Counted from the stretch's first letter, positions 1-7,942 are shown. The stretch is DNA of 19,197 bases from JBBDNT01 sp040877445 (GCA_040877445.1 JBBDNT010000200.1:1-19197), one strand, 5' to 3'. Numbers and translations are program-made. The notes: generated from the sequence alone by a model not told the origin.

Positions 1-2
1 AT

Positions 3-1007
3 CCCAACCCCAACCGCTCGCACTTCGAGTCGATGGACGTCTGGCAGTCCGCCGATCCCGCCGGCCGCGTCACCAGCGGCTGGCTCGGCCGCTCGCTCGG
101 CGAGTTGAAATTCCAAGCTGGCGGCATTCCCGCGTTCCACCTCGGGCAGGGAGAACTGCCGCGGGCGATGCGCGGCTCGTCCACCGGCGTTCCGTCGTTC
201 AATACCGATCGCCCGTTCGGCCTCGACCTGGGAGACGAGTTCTTCGGCCACCGGCCGAAGGATGACGGCTTTCCCCGCGCGATCGAACCGCCCGGCCGTA
301 AGAAGAACGACGGCGAAACGGCCCGGAGCGCCTCTCCGCGACGCAAGCTCATCGAGGACATCACCGCCGCGAACCGCCCCGCGGGAGGCAACCCGCTCGA
401 CTTCGTCCGCCGCGCCTCGCTCGAGACCTACTCCTCGATCGAGCGGCTCGGCGCCATCATGACGGAGGACTTCGAACTCCCCGAGGCGAGCTACCGCTTC
501 GTCGGCGGAAATTACAAGAATGATCGCAGCGGCCTCGTCTACGAACTGTCGCTCGTCGCGAAGATGATCGCCGCCGGCTTCGGCACGCGATTGTTCTACG
601 TCGCGATCGACGGGTTCGACACGCACGGCGACCAGCGGAGCGACCACGACCAGTTGCTGACGACCGTCGCCCAGGGAATCGGCACGTTCTTCGATCAGTT
701 GAACGCATCCGGCGACGCCGACCGCGTCGTGCTGCTCACTTTTTCCGAGTTCGGCCGCCGCGTCGCCGAGAACGGCAGCAAGGGGACCGACCACGGCGCG
801 GGGTCATGCCTGTTCGTCGCCGGTCCGAAGGTGAAGGGGGGGCCGATCGGCGAGCACCCGAGCCTCGCGGACGGCGATCTCGATTCCGGCGACCTTAAGC
901 ACCACACCGACTTCCGCCAGGTGTACGCGACGCTGCTCGACCGCTGGCTCGCCTGCGACAGCCGCCGCGTACTGGGAGACGAGTTCGAGCACGTGCCGAT
1001 CCTGTAG
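3..1007 (+). CDS. DUF1501 domain-containing protein (C-terminal part, 5' end outside window)
   Basis: The frame is open from the first bases of the window. It reads a PNRSHFESMDVWQSADP segment before the first ATG at position 33, so the start lies upstream and about 334 residues are visible. HFxSMDxWQTADP-like motifs, a later THGDQ...DHxxLL segment, and the C-terminal block LLTFSEFGRRVAENGSKGTDHG are hallmarks of DUF1501. This family is abundant in Planctomycetes and related to the alkaline-phosphatase/sulfatase superfamily. D/H residues of the TDHG and DTHG blocks are candidate metal ligands by analogy only. Full-length members usually carry a twin-arginine signal and are often paired with DUF1549/DUF1553 cytochrome-like proteins; neither can be seen here. 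Its substrate is unknown. The stop codon TAG overlaps a GTAG hairpin repeat. It is the only plus-strand gene and is convergent with everything downstream. Confidence 0.9.
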   Translation, partial: PNPNRSHFESMDVWQSADPAGRVTSGWLGRSLGELKFQAGGIPAFHLGQGELPRAMRGSSTGVPSFNTDRPFGLDLGDEFFGHRPKDDGFPRAIEPPGRKKNDGETARSASPRRKLIEDITAANRPAGGNPLDFVRRASLETYSSIERLGAIMTEDFELPEASYRFVGGNYKNDRSGLVYELSLVAKMIAAGFGTRLFYVAIDGFDTHGDQRSDHDQLLTTVAQGIGTFFDQLNASGDADRVVLLTFSEFGRRVAENGSKGTDHGAGSCLFVAGPKVKGGPIGEHPSLADGDLDSGDLKHHTDFRQVYATLLDRWLACDSRRVLGDEFEHVPIL

Positions 1008-1030
1008 GCCCGCTCCGCCGGAGCGGACCT
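1004..1030 (+). repeat. REP-like hairpin (GTAG + stem) overlapping the stop codon
   Basis: GTAG at 1004-1007 is followed by an almost perfect stem, GCCCGCTCC / GGAGCGGAC, with a 3-nt GCC loop. The TAG of GTAG is the stop codon of the DUF1501 gene. The unit has the same design (GTAG foot, then a short hairpin with a 2-3 nt loop) as those near 6125 and 11237-11625. It could also act as a 3' mRNA-end hairpin, but no T-run follows. Confidence 0.5.
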
Positions 1031-1198
1031 GGTGAGCGGGACTCACGCGAAGCGCGCGAACCGCCGCGACCGGCGCGGCGTCGTTTCGAATGTGTGCTGC
1101 TCGTCGGACTGGCCGCCATACGAACGACGTTTCGTATCCGTCACCAGGGAAAGGAAGGGAGTGGGCGACGGGGCAAGGATCAAGCCCGGCGAAGCGGA

Positions 1199-1544
1199 TC
1201 AGGGGGGGAATTCATCACCGAACGCGTCGAACTTCTCTCCATTCAGATCATCCCTCCAGACCTCGATCGCGTTGCGAATGCGATCCCGAGTCAATCGCAA
1301 CTGTGCGTCCATCATGCGTTTCGGGGGCCCCGATGATCGGCCAGAAGATCGGAATGATCGAGAGACAACCCTGGGCTTGGGCGAAACCCTCAAGGCTCGC
1401 CTGCATCGCCCGGTACTCGGCGATCGCATTCCGGAGATACAGGGACTTCGACTTGCGGACCTCCTCCGGCGAGAGTCCCGAAAGGGCCGCCGCGAAGAGT
1501 TGAAGCTTCTCGGGCGACAGAAGTTCCTGCTGCCGAGCCTGCAT
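1199..1544 (-). pseudogene. Small hypothetical protein gene, apparently frameshifted in a G/C run
   Basis: From an ATG at 1544 (preceded by CAGGGGG on the minus strand) the frame reads MQARQQELLSPEKLQLF..., a helical, well-composed protein ending in ...IIPIFWPIIGAP. It then degenerates to a low-quality tail and stops at 1248. Adding +1 at the run of four G and five C (plus-strand 1323-1331) restores a sensible continuation, KRMMDAQLRLTRDRIRNAIEV..., ending with a stop at 1199. The total of 346 bp equals 115 codons plus one extra base, as expected for a single-base insertion or sequencing error. Read through, it would give a 114-residue soluble protein. I do not recognise the family. Alternatives are a genuine 98-residue protein ending at 1248, or a longer start at 1586. 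The next gene upstream in transcription is the phosphatase-like gene. Confidence 0.5.
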
Positions 1545-1881
1545 CCAGAAACCCCCTGACGAGTTGGGCGAGCGCCCGCGTGCCATTGGCTTGCCAGTGC
1601 TCTGTCGATCGAGAACGCGGCGTCCTTGATGTTCCGACGATGCGAAACCTTGCACGTTCCGAGGGATCCGTCTCGCGTGCCTGCACCGGCGGCAAAGCCG
1701 AGCAAACCCCGGCGGCGGTTCACAAGGATGGCCGATCCACGAGCCATTTTGCCACGTTCGCGGGCATCTTCAAGCAGTATTCGCGATGCGGCAAAAAAGG
1801 GACCAACGTCGATGAACTGGCAAGCCAGTGGCGCCCGGCGCGATGTCGGCCCAAGGTCTGCATTCCCAGGCGACCCCGCAG
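1545..1881. other. Intergenic stretch with no supported gene
   Basis: This 337-bp interval lies between the small broken gene and the phosphatase-like gene. Several overlapping open frames exist but they are rich in Arg/Ser/Pro and look like GC-driven shadows. One minus-strand frame contains VNRRRGLLGFAAGAG, loosely like a twin-arginine leader, but no mature protein follows. The 8-mer CCGGCGGC occurs twice (1686, 1709). I see no convincing RNA, promoter or terminator. Confidence 0.4.
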
Positions 1882-2298
1882 TCAGGAACTCAGCACTGCG
1901 CGAAACTCGGCGAGTAGCCCGGGTGACACATCAGCCGGCCCCGCGTCGGCGACTTCGATCAGCGCTTCGTCGAACGATCGACCCTCGGCGACCGCGATCG
2001 CGCCGGCCACGACACAGAGTGACCGATTGAGGCCGCAACCGCAACATACCAACGTCGGTACGCTATCCCTCAAAAGCGCCGCGACGGAATGGGCGGCGAG
2101 GCGCACCAGCCATTCGCCGTTTTGCCCGCCATCGGACAGCGGAAACCGCAGCCGAACGAGATCGCGCGGCAGCCAAGCCATCTGTTCGTCGTCGGCGAGT
2201 TCCACGACCGCTTCGACACCGGCTGCCATGACGCCGCGCGGATCGCGCAAATCGCCCGCGTTCCCGATCCAAATCCGGTGCTTCGCGACTTGACGCAT
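1882..2298 (-). CDS. Dual-specificity phosphatase-like (PTP superfamily) protein
   Basis: This 138-residue protein begins MRQVAKHRIWIGNAGDLRD, matching the usual opening strand of small dual-specificity phosphatases. The P-loop VCCGCGLNRS (residues 84-93) satisfies CxxGxxR with C86 as likely nucleophile and R92 binding phosphate. Asp56 in FPLSDGG is in the right region for the general acid. The canonical His before the catalytic Cys is replaced by Cys85. It would dephosphorylate a protein or small phosphoester in the cytoplasm; the substrate is unknown. It starts 83 bp after the HEAT/DMP19 gene stop on the same strand, so they may be co-transcribed. The fold assignment is by motif and length; activity is inferred. 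Confidence 0.72.
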   Translation of the reverse strand: MRQVAKHRIWIGNAGDLRDPRGVMAAGVEAVVELADDEQMAWLPRDLVRLRFPLSDGGQNGEWLVRLAAHSVAALLRDSVPTLVCCGCGLNRSLCVVAGAIAVAEGRSFDEALIEVADAGPADVSPGLLAEFRAVLSS

Positions 2299-2381
2299 GC
2301 GACACCAAGGATGAGCGAACTCAAAGTCTCACCAGGCACGCGGCCCACCGGAAATAGTGCTAGCGCCGGAGCAATGCTCTA

Positions 2382-3839
2382 TCATTCATCCTTTCTTGCG
2401 GTAAAGTGCTCCGTGTTCTCAATCGCGTACTGGGCGAGAAGAGCCTCAATATTCTCATCACACGAGTAGTACCGGCTATCCAGGTTGTCAAGCGATTCAT
2501 CCTGTTGCTTGGAAAAGCTCGCGAGTTGGCCGTGGCGAAAATCCTTGTCCGTGGATGGTCCACCAGCCCCGAACAACGCAGTAGCGTCGTGCAGAATCCT
2601 TGCACGTGCATTCGCGCCAATTCCTTTCAGGCCCTCGAGGGCCGATTTCCAATGGTCGCCGGATGAATTCACGAAGTATTGTGAGTGGCCGCCATTGTTG
2701 ACTTCGGCGTCGTAAATGACAACGGCGTAGTAATGCCTTTGAGGCGGAGGCAATCGATCAAATCCCTGTTTTTCCAATGCGTCGAAGACGACCTCACGAG
2801 CGCTTGCAATACCAGATAACACCGCCAATGCCTCTGCCGCAGCTGCTTGGACTTTCTCGTTGGACGAGTTCAATTCGGTCCGGAAGGTCGACTCTGCTGA
2901 AGCATCCGGGTTGTGGGCGTAAGCAATGAGTGCTTCGGCATAGTCGTAATCGTGAGGATATTTCCCAATGAGGGGTTTCGCCGCTCGAAGGAATGGCAAG
3001 AGAGTATCGTGGGGGACCTTGTGGCCGGATGCATTCAATGCCCGAAGGATGTAGTGAACCTCCTTGTTCTCGTTGGTGAAGTACTCTGGCGACAACAGAA
3101 CCGGCATCGCACGATCCGTGTCGATTGCGAGCAACAATTCTGGCGCCGTGCCGCTGATGGATCTGTCATCGCGGTTCAGCAGCGTCGTTAGCGCCGGAAA
3201 CATCGCGTCGAGGAAGTCTGTGGTGCATCGCTCGGCCTTGAGGCCCCGTTGGATCCCCATCATCGCATAGGACCGGACGTAGTCGTTGTCATCGTCTAAA
3301 GCCTTTAGCATCGGCGCGACGCATTCAGAGGCGCCGATATTGCCAAGCGCTAGGGCCGCGTGTTTGCGGAAGTGGTCGTCTTCGTGCTCCGTGTACGTCG
3401 CAAGCGGCCGTGCGGCGTCGGCGGGTCCGATCGGGTCCAAGAGGTCGACAATTCGCTCGAAAGGTGAGTTTGCGTCGAGCGCGTGGCCGCCATCACCAAA
3501 TTGCGTCGAAGTGGTCTTTGGGTCGTCAAGCGCCTTGATTAGCGCCGGGACGGCTTTTTCACCAACCAGCTTGAGGCGGTCGAAGTTGAAGTCCTCGTCC
3601 TTTTGGACGAACAGACGATCGACCATTTGCTGGATTTCGTCAGCCGAGATGTCGTCGGGGACTTCCAGCGATTCCCGCGCGGCGAAGTAGTCAGCGGAAG
3701 CCTGTTTGTAGTCGGGGTGTTTCACCCAATCACGGAACCCGCCGAAATCGTCGTTGCGAGGTGTGAAGTATCGGTATGCGAGGACGCCAACGACGCCAAG
3801 CACGGCAATGATACCAAGTGTGACGGCGGCGTATTTCAT
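2382..3839 (-). CDS. Membrane-anchored HEAT-repeat protein with C-terminal DMP19-like (DUF4375) domain
   Basis: 485 residues. Residues 5-24 form an N-terminal transmembrane anchor followed by a short Arg/Asn-containing stretch. The middle (about 75-340) has repeated helical pairs of HEAT type, for example VGEKAVPALIKALDDP, FRKHAALALGNIG and CVAPMLKALDDDNDYVRSYA. The C-terminal part (about 345-470) carries NNGGHSQYFVNSSGD, the signature of the DMP19-like/DUF4375 family, whose role is poorly known. The anchor probably places the repeat domain on one face of the cytoplasmic membrane as a protein-interaction scaffold. A GC-rich hairpin (3929-3955) separates it from the HTH gene. Local GC is somewhat lower than in the surrounding genes, with more A/T-ending codons, which may point to separate acquisition. 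Confidence 0.8.
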   Translation of the reverse strand: MKYAAVTLGIIAVLGVVGVLAYRYFTPRNDDFGGFRDWVKHPDYKQASADYFAARESLEVPDDISADEIQQMVDRLFVQKDEDFNFDRLKLVGEKAVPALIKALDDPKTTSTQFGDGGHALDANSPFERIVDLLDPIGPADAARPLATYTEHEDDHFRKHAALALGNIGASECVAPMLKALDDDNDYVRSYAMMGIQRGLKAERCTTDFLDAMFPALTTLLNRDDRSISGTAPELLLAIDTDRAMPVLLSPEYFTNENKEVHYILRALNASGHKVPHDTLLPFLRAAKPLIGKYPHDYDYAEALIAYAHNPDASAESTFRTELNSSNEKVQAAAAEALAVLSGIASAREVVFDALEKQGFDRLPPPQRHYYAVVIYDAEVNNGGHSQYFVNSSGDHWKSALEGLKGIGANARARILHDATALFGAGGPSTDKDFRHGQLASFSKQQDESLDNLDSRYYSCDENIEALLAQYAIENTEHFTARKDE

Positions 3840-3928
3840 AGGGCGGCTTGTGAGGGATGACGATTACGGTCCTATCGCTCGTCGCGGAGGCTCTGCGGAG
3901 CGATGGGCGATAAGACCTCGTTGAACTG

Positions 3929-3955
3929 AGCCGCGGAGCGCGGGAGCGCCGCGGC
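3929..3955. repeat. GC-rich imperfect hairpin between HTH and HEAT genes
   Basis: GCCGCGGAGCGC and GCGCCGCGGC pair around a GGGA loop with a two-base bulge. It lies about 15 bp after the stop of the HTH gene on the minus strand, a place where a terminator would sit. No run of T follows on that strand, so a factor-independent terminator is not proven. Confidence 0.35.
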
Positions 3956-3970
3956 CGGTTCCTTGGGATT

Positions 3971-4369
3971 CTATCCGTCGTTGTCGTGCCGGTTCGCGGC
4001 AGCGCGCTCAACCGACCTTTTCGACAAGGGAGCAGGTGTCTCCTTCCCGAGGGCGTGGGCGATCCGAAAGAGTGTCCCGAGCGTCAGTTTGCCGACCGTG
4101 CCGGCCTCGACGTGGGCGAGCGCCTCGGCGCTCAGGTGCAGTCGCTCGGCCAATCGTTCGCGGGTGAGCCCCTGGCGTTCGCGTTCCTTTCTCAACTCAT
4201 CGGCGAGACAGCGCAGCAGGACGACCTCGCCCAGCGTGGCGAATTCCGCCCCTCGGGCTTCCAAGTCCGCGATGGACGGCTTCTCACGCTGATAGCGCTC
4301 GCGCAGTTCGCGGAGGCGGGCCAGCTCCTCCGGCGACCGCTCGATCTTTTGCTGGACGCTCTTCGCCAT
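3971..4369 (-). CDS. XRE/Cro-type helix-turn-helix transcriptional regulator
   Basis: From the ATG at 4369 the protein has 132 residues: a charged helical N-terminal part (about 1-45, with SPEELARLRELRERYQREK) and an XRE HTH domain near residues 54-112 (LADELRKERERQGLTRERLAERLHLSAEALAHVEAG). This start is preceded by GGGGTGA six bases upstream. Two longer in-frame starts exist: ATG 4399, and TTG 4444, which overlaps the TGA stop of the upstream kelch gene as TTGA and could permit translational coupling. XRE proteins of this size include HigA-like antitoxins and small repressors, but no toxin gene is adjacent. The domain call is firm; the target is unknown. Confidence 0.82.
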   Translation of the reverse strand: MAKSVQQKIERSPEELARLRELRERYQREKPSIADLEARGAEFATLGEVVLLRCLADELRKERERQGLTRERLAERLHLSAEALAHVEAGTVGKLTLGTLFRIAHALGKETPAPLSKRSVERAAANRHDNDG

Positions 4370-4440
4370 CGGTTCACCCCACCCGTGGAGGCGTTTCATA
4401 GGCTGCGATGCATCCAGTTTGTCTTGCCGGTCTCGGTTCG

Positions 4441-5448
4441 TCAATTCCCGTTCGGCCGCGGCGCATCGTGCTTGTAGAGCAGCACCTTCTCATCCGCCCA
4501 CATCGTCACGCCGTATTCGCGGATGAACGCCGCCTTGGGAGTCGTGCGGCCCCAGGGCAGTTCCCCTTCGATGCGGCGGTATTCGTTCTTCTCGGCGTCG
4601 AACTCGAAGAACTCGCGGTCGCTGCCGACCATCAGGTAGCGGCCCGAGGCGGGATCGACCGTGACGACGCCCAGTCGGACGGTCAATTTCACCGGAAAGT
4701 CCTTCATCCGCTTCGTCGCGCCGTCTTTGGAGAGAATGACGACCGCCTGCGAATCGTTTCCGCCGGCGAACAGCACCTCGTCGCGGAAGGGGTTGTGGCG
4801 GGCGAAGCTGTGGTAACCGTGAACGTCGATGTTCCCCAGCGTTTCCCACTTCTGGTCCCGCTCGCTGAAGAGCTGCAACGTGCCCGGCCGCGCGAGCCGC
4901 AGCAGACCATCGTGCGCCGAGGAATACTCGTAGCACATCGAACCGGCGCTGCCGATGTGCGGCGGCTCGGGCAGCTTGCTCCACTCGCCGCTGGCGAAGT
5001 CGTAACGGTGGAGGCTGGTGTAGAAGCGGCCGCGCGCCGGGTCGAACCCGTTGACCGAATAGGGATGGCCGAATTTCTGCGCGACTTCCGGCGCGTCTTC
5101 CTTTCCCTCGAAGTCGATCGCCCGCCAGGCGTTCGTCTGTTCGGAATAGGCGATGAACTTCCGCGTCTGCCGGACGCCGAAGAACAGGAACTGGCCGGTG
5201 CGACTGTCCCAGTGGGCGTCGTCGGACCAGGTGCCGATGTGCAGCCCCTTGGACGGAGGCGGGGCGTTCCACAGGCGGTCGGGCATTTCGGTTTCGAGTT
5301 CGGCCCACGTGCCGGGCTTCATTTCGGCGGCCAGCTTCGAGAGCGCGGTCTTGCCGCGGCGCGCGTCGGAAGCGGCCGGCTCGGCGGCGACCGCAACGGT
5401 CGACATCGCGAGCAAAACGACTACGACCCGGGAGAACGAGAATTGCAT
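4441..5448 (-). CDS. Secreted kelch/galactose-oxidase-type beta-propeller protein
   Basis: The preferred ATG at 5448 gives 335 residues with a clear signal peptide (MQFSFSRVVVVLLAMSTVAVAA, cleavage after about residue 22) and a GGAA element upstream. Earlier in-frame starts only add Arg-rich unstructured sequence. The mature part has repeated blade-like units such as GQFLFFGVRQTRKFIAYSEQ, FDPARGRFYTSLHRYDFASG and DEVLFAGGNDSQAVVILSKDG, typical of kelch-type propellers that pair a display sentence with a measured value. No catalytic residues can be assigned. It lies 29 bp after the YcxB-like gene and overlaps a possible TTG start of the HTH gene. Periplasmic or exported location is inferred. 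Confidence 0.7.
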   Translation of the reverse strand: MQFSFSRVVVVLLAMSTVAVAAEPAASDARRGKTALSKLAAEMKPGTWAELETEMPDRLWNAPPPSKGLHIGTWSDDAHWDSRTGQFLFFGVRQTRKFIAYSEQTNAWRAIDFEGKEDAPEVAQKFGHPYSVNGFDPARGRFYTSLHRYDFASGEWSKLPEPPHIGSAGSMCYEYSSAHDGLLRLARPGTLQLFSERDQKWETLGNIDVHGYHSFARHNPFRDEVLFAGGNDSQAVVILSKDGATKRMKDFPVKLTVRLGVVTVDPASGRYLMVGSDREFFEFDAEKNEYRRIEGELPWGRTTPKAAFIREYGVTMWADEKVLLYKHDAPRPNGN

Positions 5449-5477
5449 CAGCAGAGTTCCTTGCGAGTGGAGCAGCA

Positions 5478-5999
5478 TCAGTTCACTTGGATTGCGTTTT
5501 CGATGCGGCTGCGGGCAAGGTCGAGAAAATGTTCGTAGTCGATCTCGTTCGCGAAGCCGTGGCGGGGAAGCCAATCGTAGTTCCCCCCGTCGCGATAGAG
5601 CAAAACACCGCCCGGCACGACGATGAGTTTTACAAATCGGCTCCAATACGTTTCCGAGTAACTGCCGGGGGTTTTCGTGACGAGCCGGTCATCGAGCGCG
5701 TCGTACTCGATATCCGAACCGGCGACAGGGCTCTCGGCAACCTGCTTGAGGAAAAACGATCGCCTCAAACCGCTACCGCACAAACCGAAGAACATGCAGC
5801 TGAACATGATTGCGATCATCCCCATGAACATCAGGTGCGGGCGGAATGCGACTGCGATGCCGCCGACGTCAAGTCCCCCGCTGAGAATTCGCGCGACCTG
5901 CCGACGCATGAACCCGCCACCGTGGCAATCGTGCAATTGAAACCCCGTGAGGGCCTCGTCGATCGTGAATGGGAAGCGGATGATGATCGGCGAGTCCAT
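5478..5999 (-). CDS. YcxB-like membrane protein
   Basis: The start at ATG 5999 gives MDSPIIIRFPFTIDEALTGF, the usual N-terminal strand of YcxB-like proteins; the frame stays open upstream but reads Arg-rich non-coding-like sequence. Total 173 residues. A hydrophobic region spans about 43-77, likely one or two membrane segments. The C-terminal domain (about 96-168: IEYDALDDRLVTKTPGSYSETYWSRFVKLIVV...YDWLPRHGF) matches the YcxB-like pattern of a PH-like beta domain after membrane helices. Members are widespread and functionally undefined. It is followed after 29 bp by the kelch-protein gene, probably in one transcript. Confidence 0.75.
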   Translation of the reverse strand: MDSPIIIRFPFTIDEALTGFQLHDCHGGGFMRRQVARILSGGLDVGGIAVAFRPHLMFMGMIAIMFSCMFFGLCGSGLRRSFFLKQVAESPVAGSDIEYDALDDRLVTKTPGSYSETYWSRFVKLIVVPGGVLLYRDGGNYDWLPRHGFANEIDYEHFLDLARSRIENAIQVN

Positions 6000-6124
6000 G
6001 GCGGATGGGTCACCAGACCAGGTCGCGAACACGAATCGGCTGCTCGTTCGCCGCCGAACACACCTTCGGGGAAAATCAGCGAGAATCGGCGCGACTTGTT
6101 GGGTTCCCGGCGCGGGCTTCGCAC

Positions 6125-6146
6125 GGCGAACTGAAGTTCGCCCTAC
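6125..6146 (-). repeat. REP-like palindrome with GTAG foot
   Basis: GGCGAACT-GA-AGTTCGCC (6125-6142) is a perfect 8-bp stem; CTAC at 6143-6146 gives GTAG on the minus strand directly before the stem. It sits in the 227-bp gap between the PL14-like gene and the YcxB-like gene, about 80 bp after the PL14-like stop at 6227. It shares its architecture, but not its stem sequence, with the 11237-11625 units. Confidence 0.6.
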
Positions 6147-6226
6147 GGCGCCGCCGCGTCGAACTCGATTCCGACGAACCGACAATCTCGATCTTGAAGA
6201 CGTAGTAGTGCGAATGGCGTCGGTTG

Positions 6227-7768
6227 TCACTCAGCCGCCGTCGTCGCGAGCGGGCCGATGTATTTCTTCGCGATCACCACGTTGTCGATGTAGGCGTGGC
6301 ACTCGATCGGCGAGGGGACCGTTCCGCCGTGGTAGATATTCATCCACACCTGCTCGATCTTCAACCGGTCGACGTCGCGGAAGCGGAGGTCGGTTTTCTC
6401 GAATGCCAGCCGGCCGTCGATCCAGGTGCGGAGTTCGCCATCGTTGTTCCCCTTCTCGCCCGTGCCGCCCAACGAATTGAGCTTCACGTGCTGCTCGATG
6501 CAGTACCAACGGTTGTTTTCGAGGAACCCGCGGTAGCCCTGGTTCCAGATCCAGATGTCGCCGTAGGTCGTGGGCATGTCGGCGTGATAGCAGTAGAATC
6601 CCAACGGCTGCGTCTTCTCGAGCGGGTTTCCTGCGGGGATCGTCGTGTTGAAACTCCCGCGGGCGGACCAGCCGTCCTTGCCGTTGACCTTGCGTCCGCC
6701 CCAGCCGGCCCGGCCGTAGGTGCCGCTGATGCCGGGCATTTTTCCGCCCTGCACCGTTTGAACCCAGTCGTCGCCGAAGCGGAGGTGGTAGCGGAAGAAA
6801 ATCTCCTCCGGCTCTTCGCCGATCTCGTCCTTGAACTTGTAGATGGTGTTCATCGCCGTCAGTCCGCCTTTGGCGAGGCGGATGCGGTTCGCCTTGCCCG
6901 AGAGCGGCTCGAACTTCGTTTCCGGGTGCGAGTCGACCGTGTCGTTCTTCAGCCGGGCGTCGACGTGGCTCCATTCCTTAACCCACTCGGGAGACTCGAA
7001 GCCGGTGGCGAAGATCACGTCCGCGTCCTTCTCGATGCCCTCGTCGTTTGGATACTTCGCGGCCAGTCCCTGCTTCGGCGGCGCGTCTTCGAACTCTTCC
7101 CCGTGATCGCAGCGGAACACGCCCACCTCGCCGCCGCCGCCCGACTGCCGGTACGTCACGAGCCGCAGAGAGGCCCGCGCGATCCGCTGATTCGGCTGCA
7201 GGTCGCTCAGGTCGAAGCGGATCAGCACCGGCTGATCCCCCGCGACCGCGAGCTTCTCGCCGTTCCCCTGCGGCCGGTAGGTCGAGGGTTCGAGGTGCGT
7301 GTCGGCGACCGCCTCGAACGTTCGCTGACGGCTGCCGATGACGACGATCAGCTTGGGGCGGACGGCTTCGTCCCGCACTTCGCGGCTGCGGAAATCGACG
7401 GTGCCTCCCCCCTGCACGTTGCGGAGCAGTACTCCCTTGTTGCGGAGCTTGCCGGTAGCCCAGTCGCGCACGAGCGCGGTGACGTCCCATTCGACCGGCG
7501 CGGTCCCCACGCCGGCGGCTATCGCCGCGACGGCGTAGGGCTTGTTCCCTTGGGGCTTGCCGTCGGCGTCGCGCCAGTCGCCGACGCCGCGGTTCCGCCA
7601 GCGGAGCTGGCCGGCGCGGTTGTAATCGGTCGAGTTCGCGCCGTCGTAGGTGGCGTGCCCGCGGAACGGGCCGGCGCTTCCTTCCGCCCAGTCATCCGGG
7701 GCGGCGATGGCGGCGGACGAACAGGCGAGACTCGCCAGCGCGGCGAACGTGAAAGCGGTGCGGTGCAT
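6227..7768 (-). CDS. Secreted polysaccharide lyase 14-like protein with DNRLRE-type modules
   Basis: 513 residues with a signal peptide (about 1-23, AFTFAALASLACSSAAIAA). Residues about 35-145 form a DNRLRE/disaggregatase-type beta domain (EWDVTALVRDWATGKLRNKGVLLR ... FRSREVRDEAVRPKLIVV, shown here as two segments). A second, shorter unit of similar style spans about 150-230 (IRFDLSDLQP...IARASLRLVTY). The C-terminal part (about 255-505) resembles the PL14/alginate-lyase-like jelly roll: GGKMPG at 341-346, SARGSFN at 368-374, FYCYHAD at 391-397, IEQHVKLN at 424-431, WMNIYHGG at 475-482. H396, Y395 and the R/K residues in these blocks are candidate active-site residues, not confirmed. It probably cleaves an anionic polysaccharide outside the cytoplasm. 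It follows the secretion operon by about 200 bp and could be a cargo of it; that link is inference. Confidence 0.75.
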   Translation of the reverse strand: MHRTAFTFAALASLACSSAAIAAPDDWAEGSAGPFRGHATYDGANSTDYNRAGQLRWRNRGVGDWRDADGKPQGNKPYAVAAIAAGVGTAPVEWDVTALVRDWATGKLRNKGVLLRNVQGGGTVDFRSREVRDEAVRPKLIVVIGSRQRTFEAVADTHLEPSTYRPQGNGEKLAVAGDQPVLIRFDLSDLQPNQRIARASLRLVTYRQSGGGGEVGVFRCDHGEEFEDAPPKQGLAAKYPNDEGIEKDADVIFATGFESPEWVKEWSHVDARLKNDTVDSHPETKFEPLSGKANRIRLAKGGLTAMNTIYKFKDEIGEEPEEIFFRYHLRFGDDWVQTVQGGKMPGISGTYGRAGWGGRKVNGKDGWSARGSFNTTIPAGNPLEKTQPLGFYCYHADMPTTYGDIWIWNQGYRGFLENNRWYCIEQHVKLNSLGGTGEKGNNDGELRTWIDGRLAFEKTDLRFRDVDRLKIEQVWMNIYHGGTVPSPIECHAYIDNVVIAKKYIGPLATTAAE

Positions 7769-7844
7769 GGTGTGCGACTCCCGGGGATGTTTCGTGTCGG
7801 AAAATCGAAAGGCGACTTCGCGACGAACATGCGAAGCCCGCGCA

Positions 7845-7864
7845 CGGATCGACGATCCGCCCTA
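7845..7864 (-). repeat. Degenerate REP-like palindrome
   Basis: CGGATC-GAC-GATCCG (7845-7859) is a perfect 6-bp stem with a 3-nt loop, followed by CCCTAT in the place where the other units have CCTAC. It looks like a decayed copy of the GTAG-hairpin design. Confidence 0.3.
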
Positions 7865-7942
7865 TCGGTCAACCCTCAACTTCGACTTCGACGGAGTATT
7901 CGTGACCGGTCTTCGCATGGGGTCGCCGCGCGGTCGCGAAGA

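Noticed and set aside
1641..1747. Twin-arginine-like peptide VNRRRGLLGFAAGAG on the minus strand
   Set aside because: No mature protein follows in the same frame and composition is that of a shadow frame.
3879..3914. Imperfect inverted repeat TATCGCTCGTCGC / GCGATGGGCGATA as an operator
   Set aside because: The arms mismatch at several places and there is no evidence of a second site; too weak to call.
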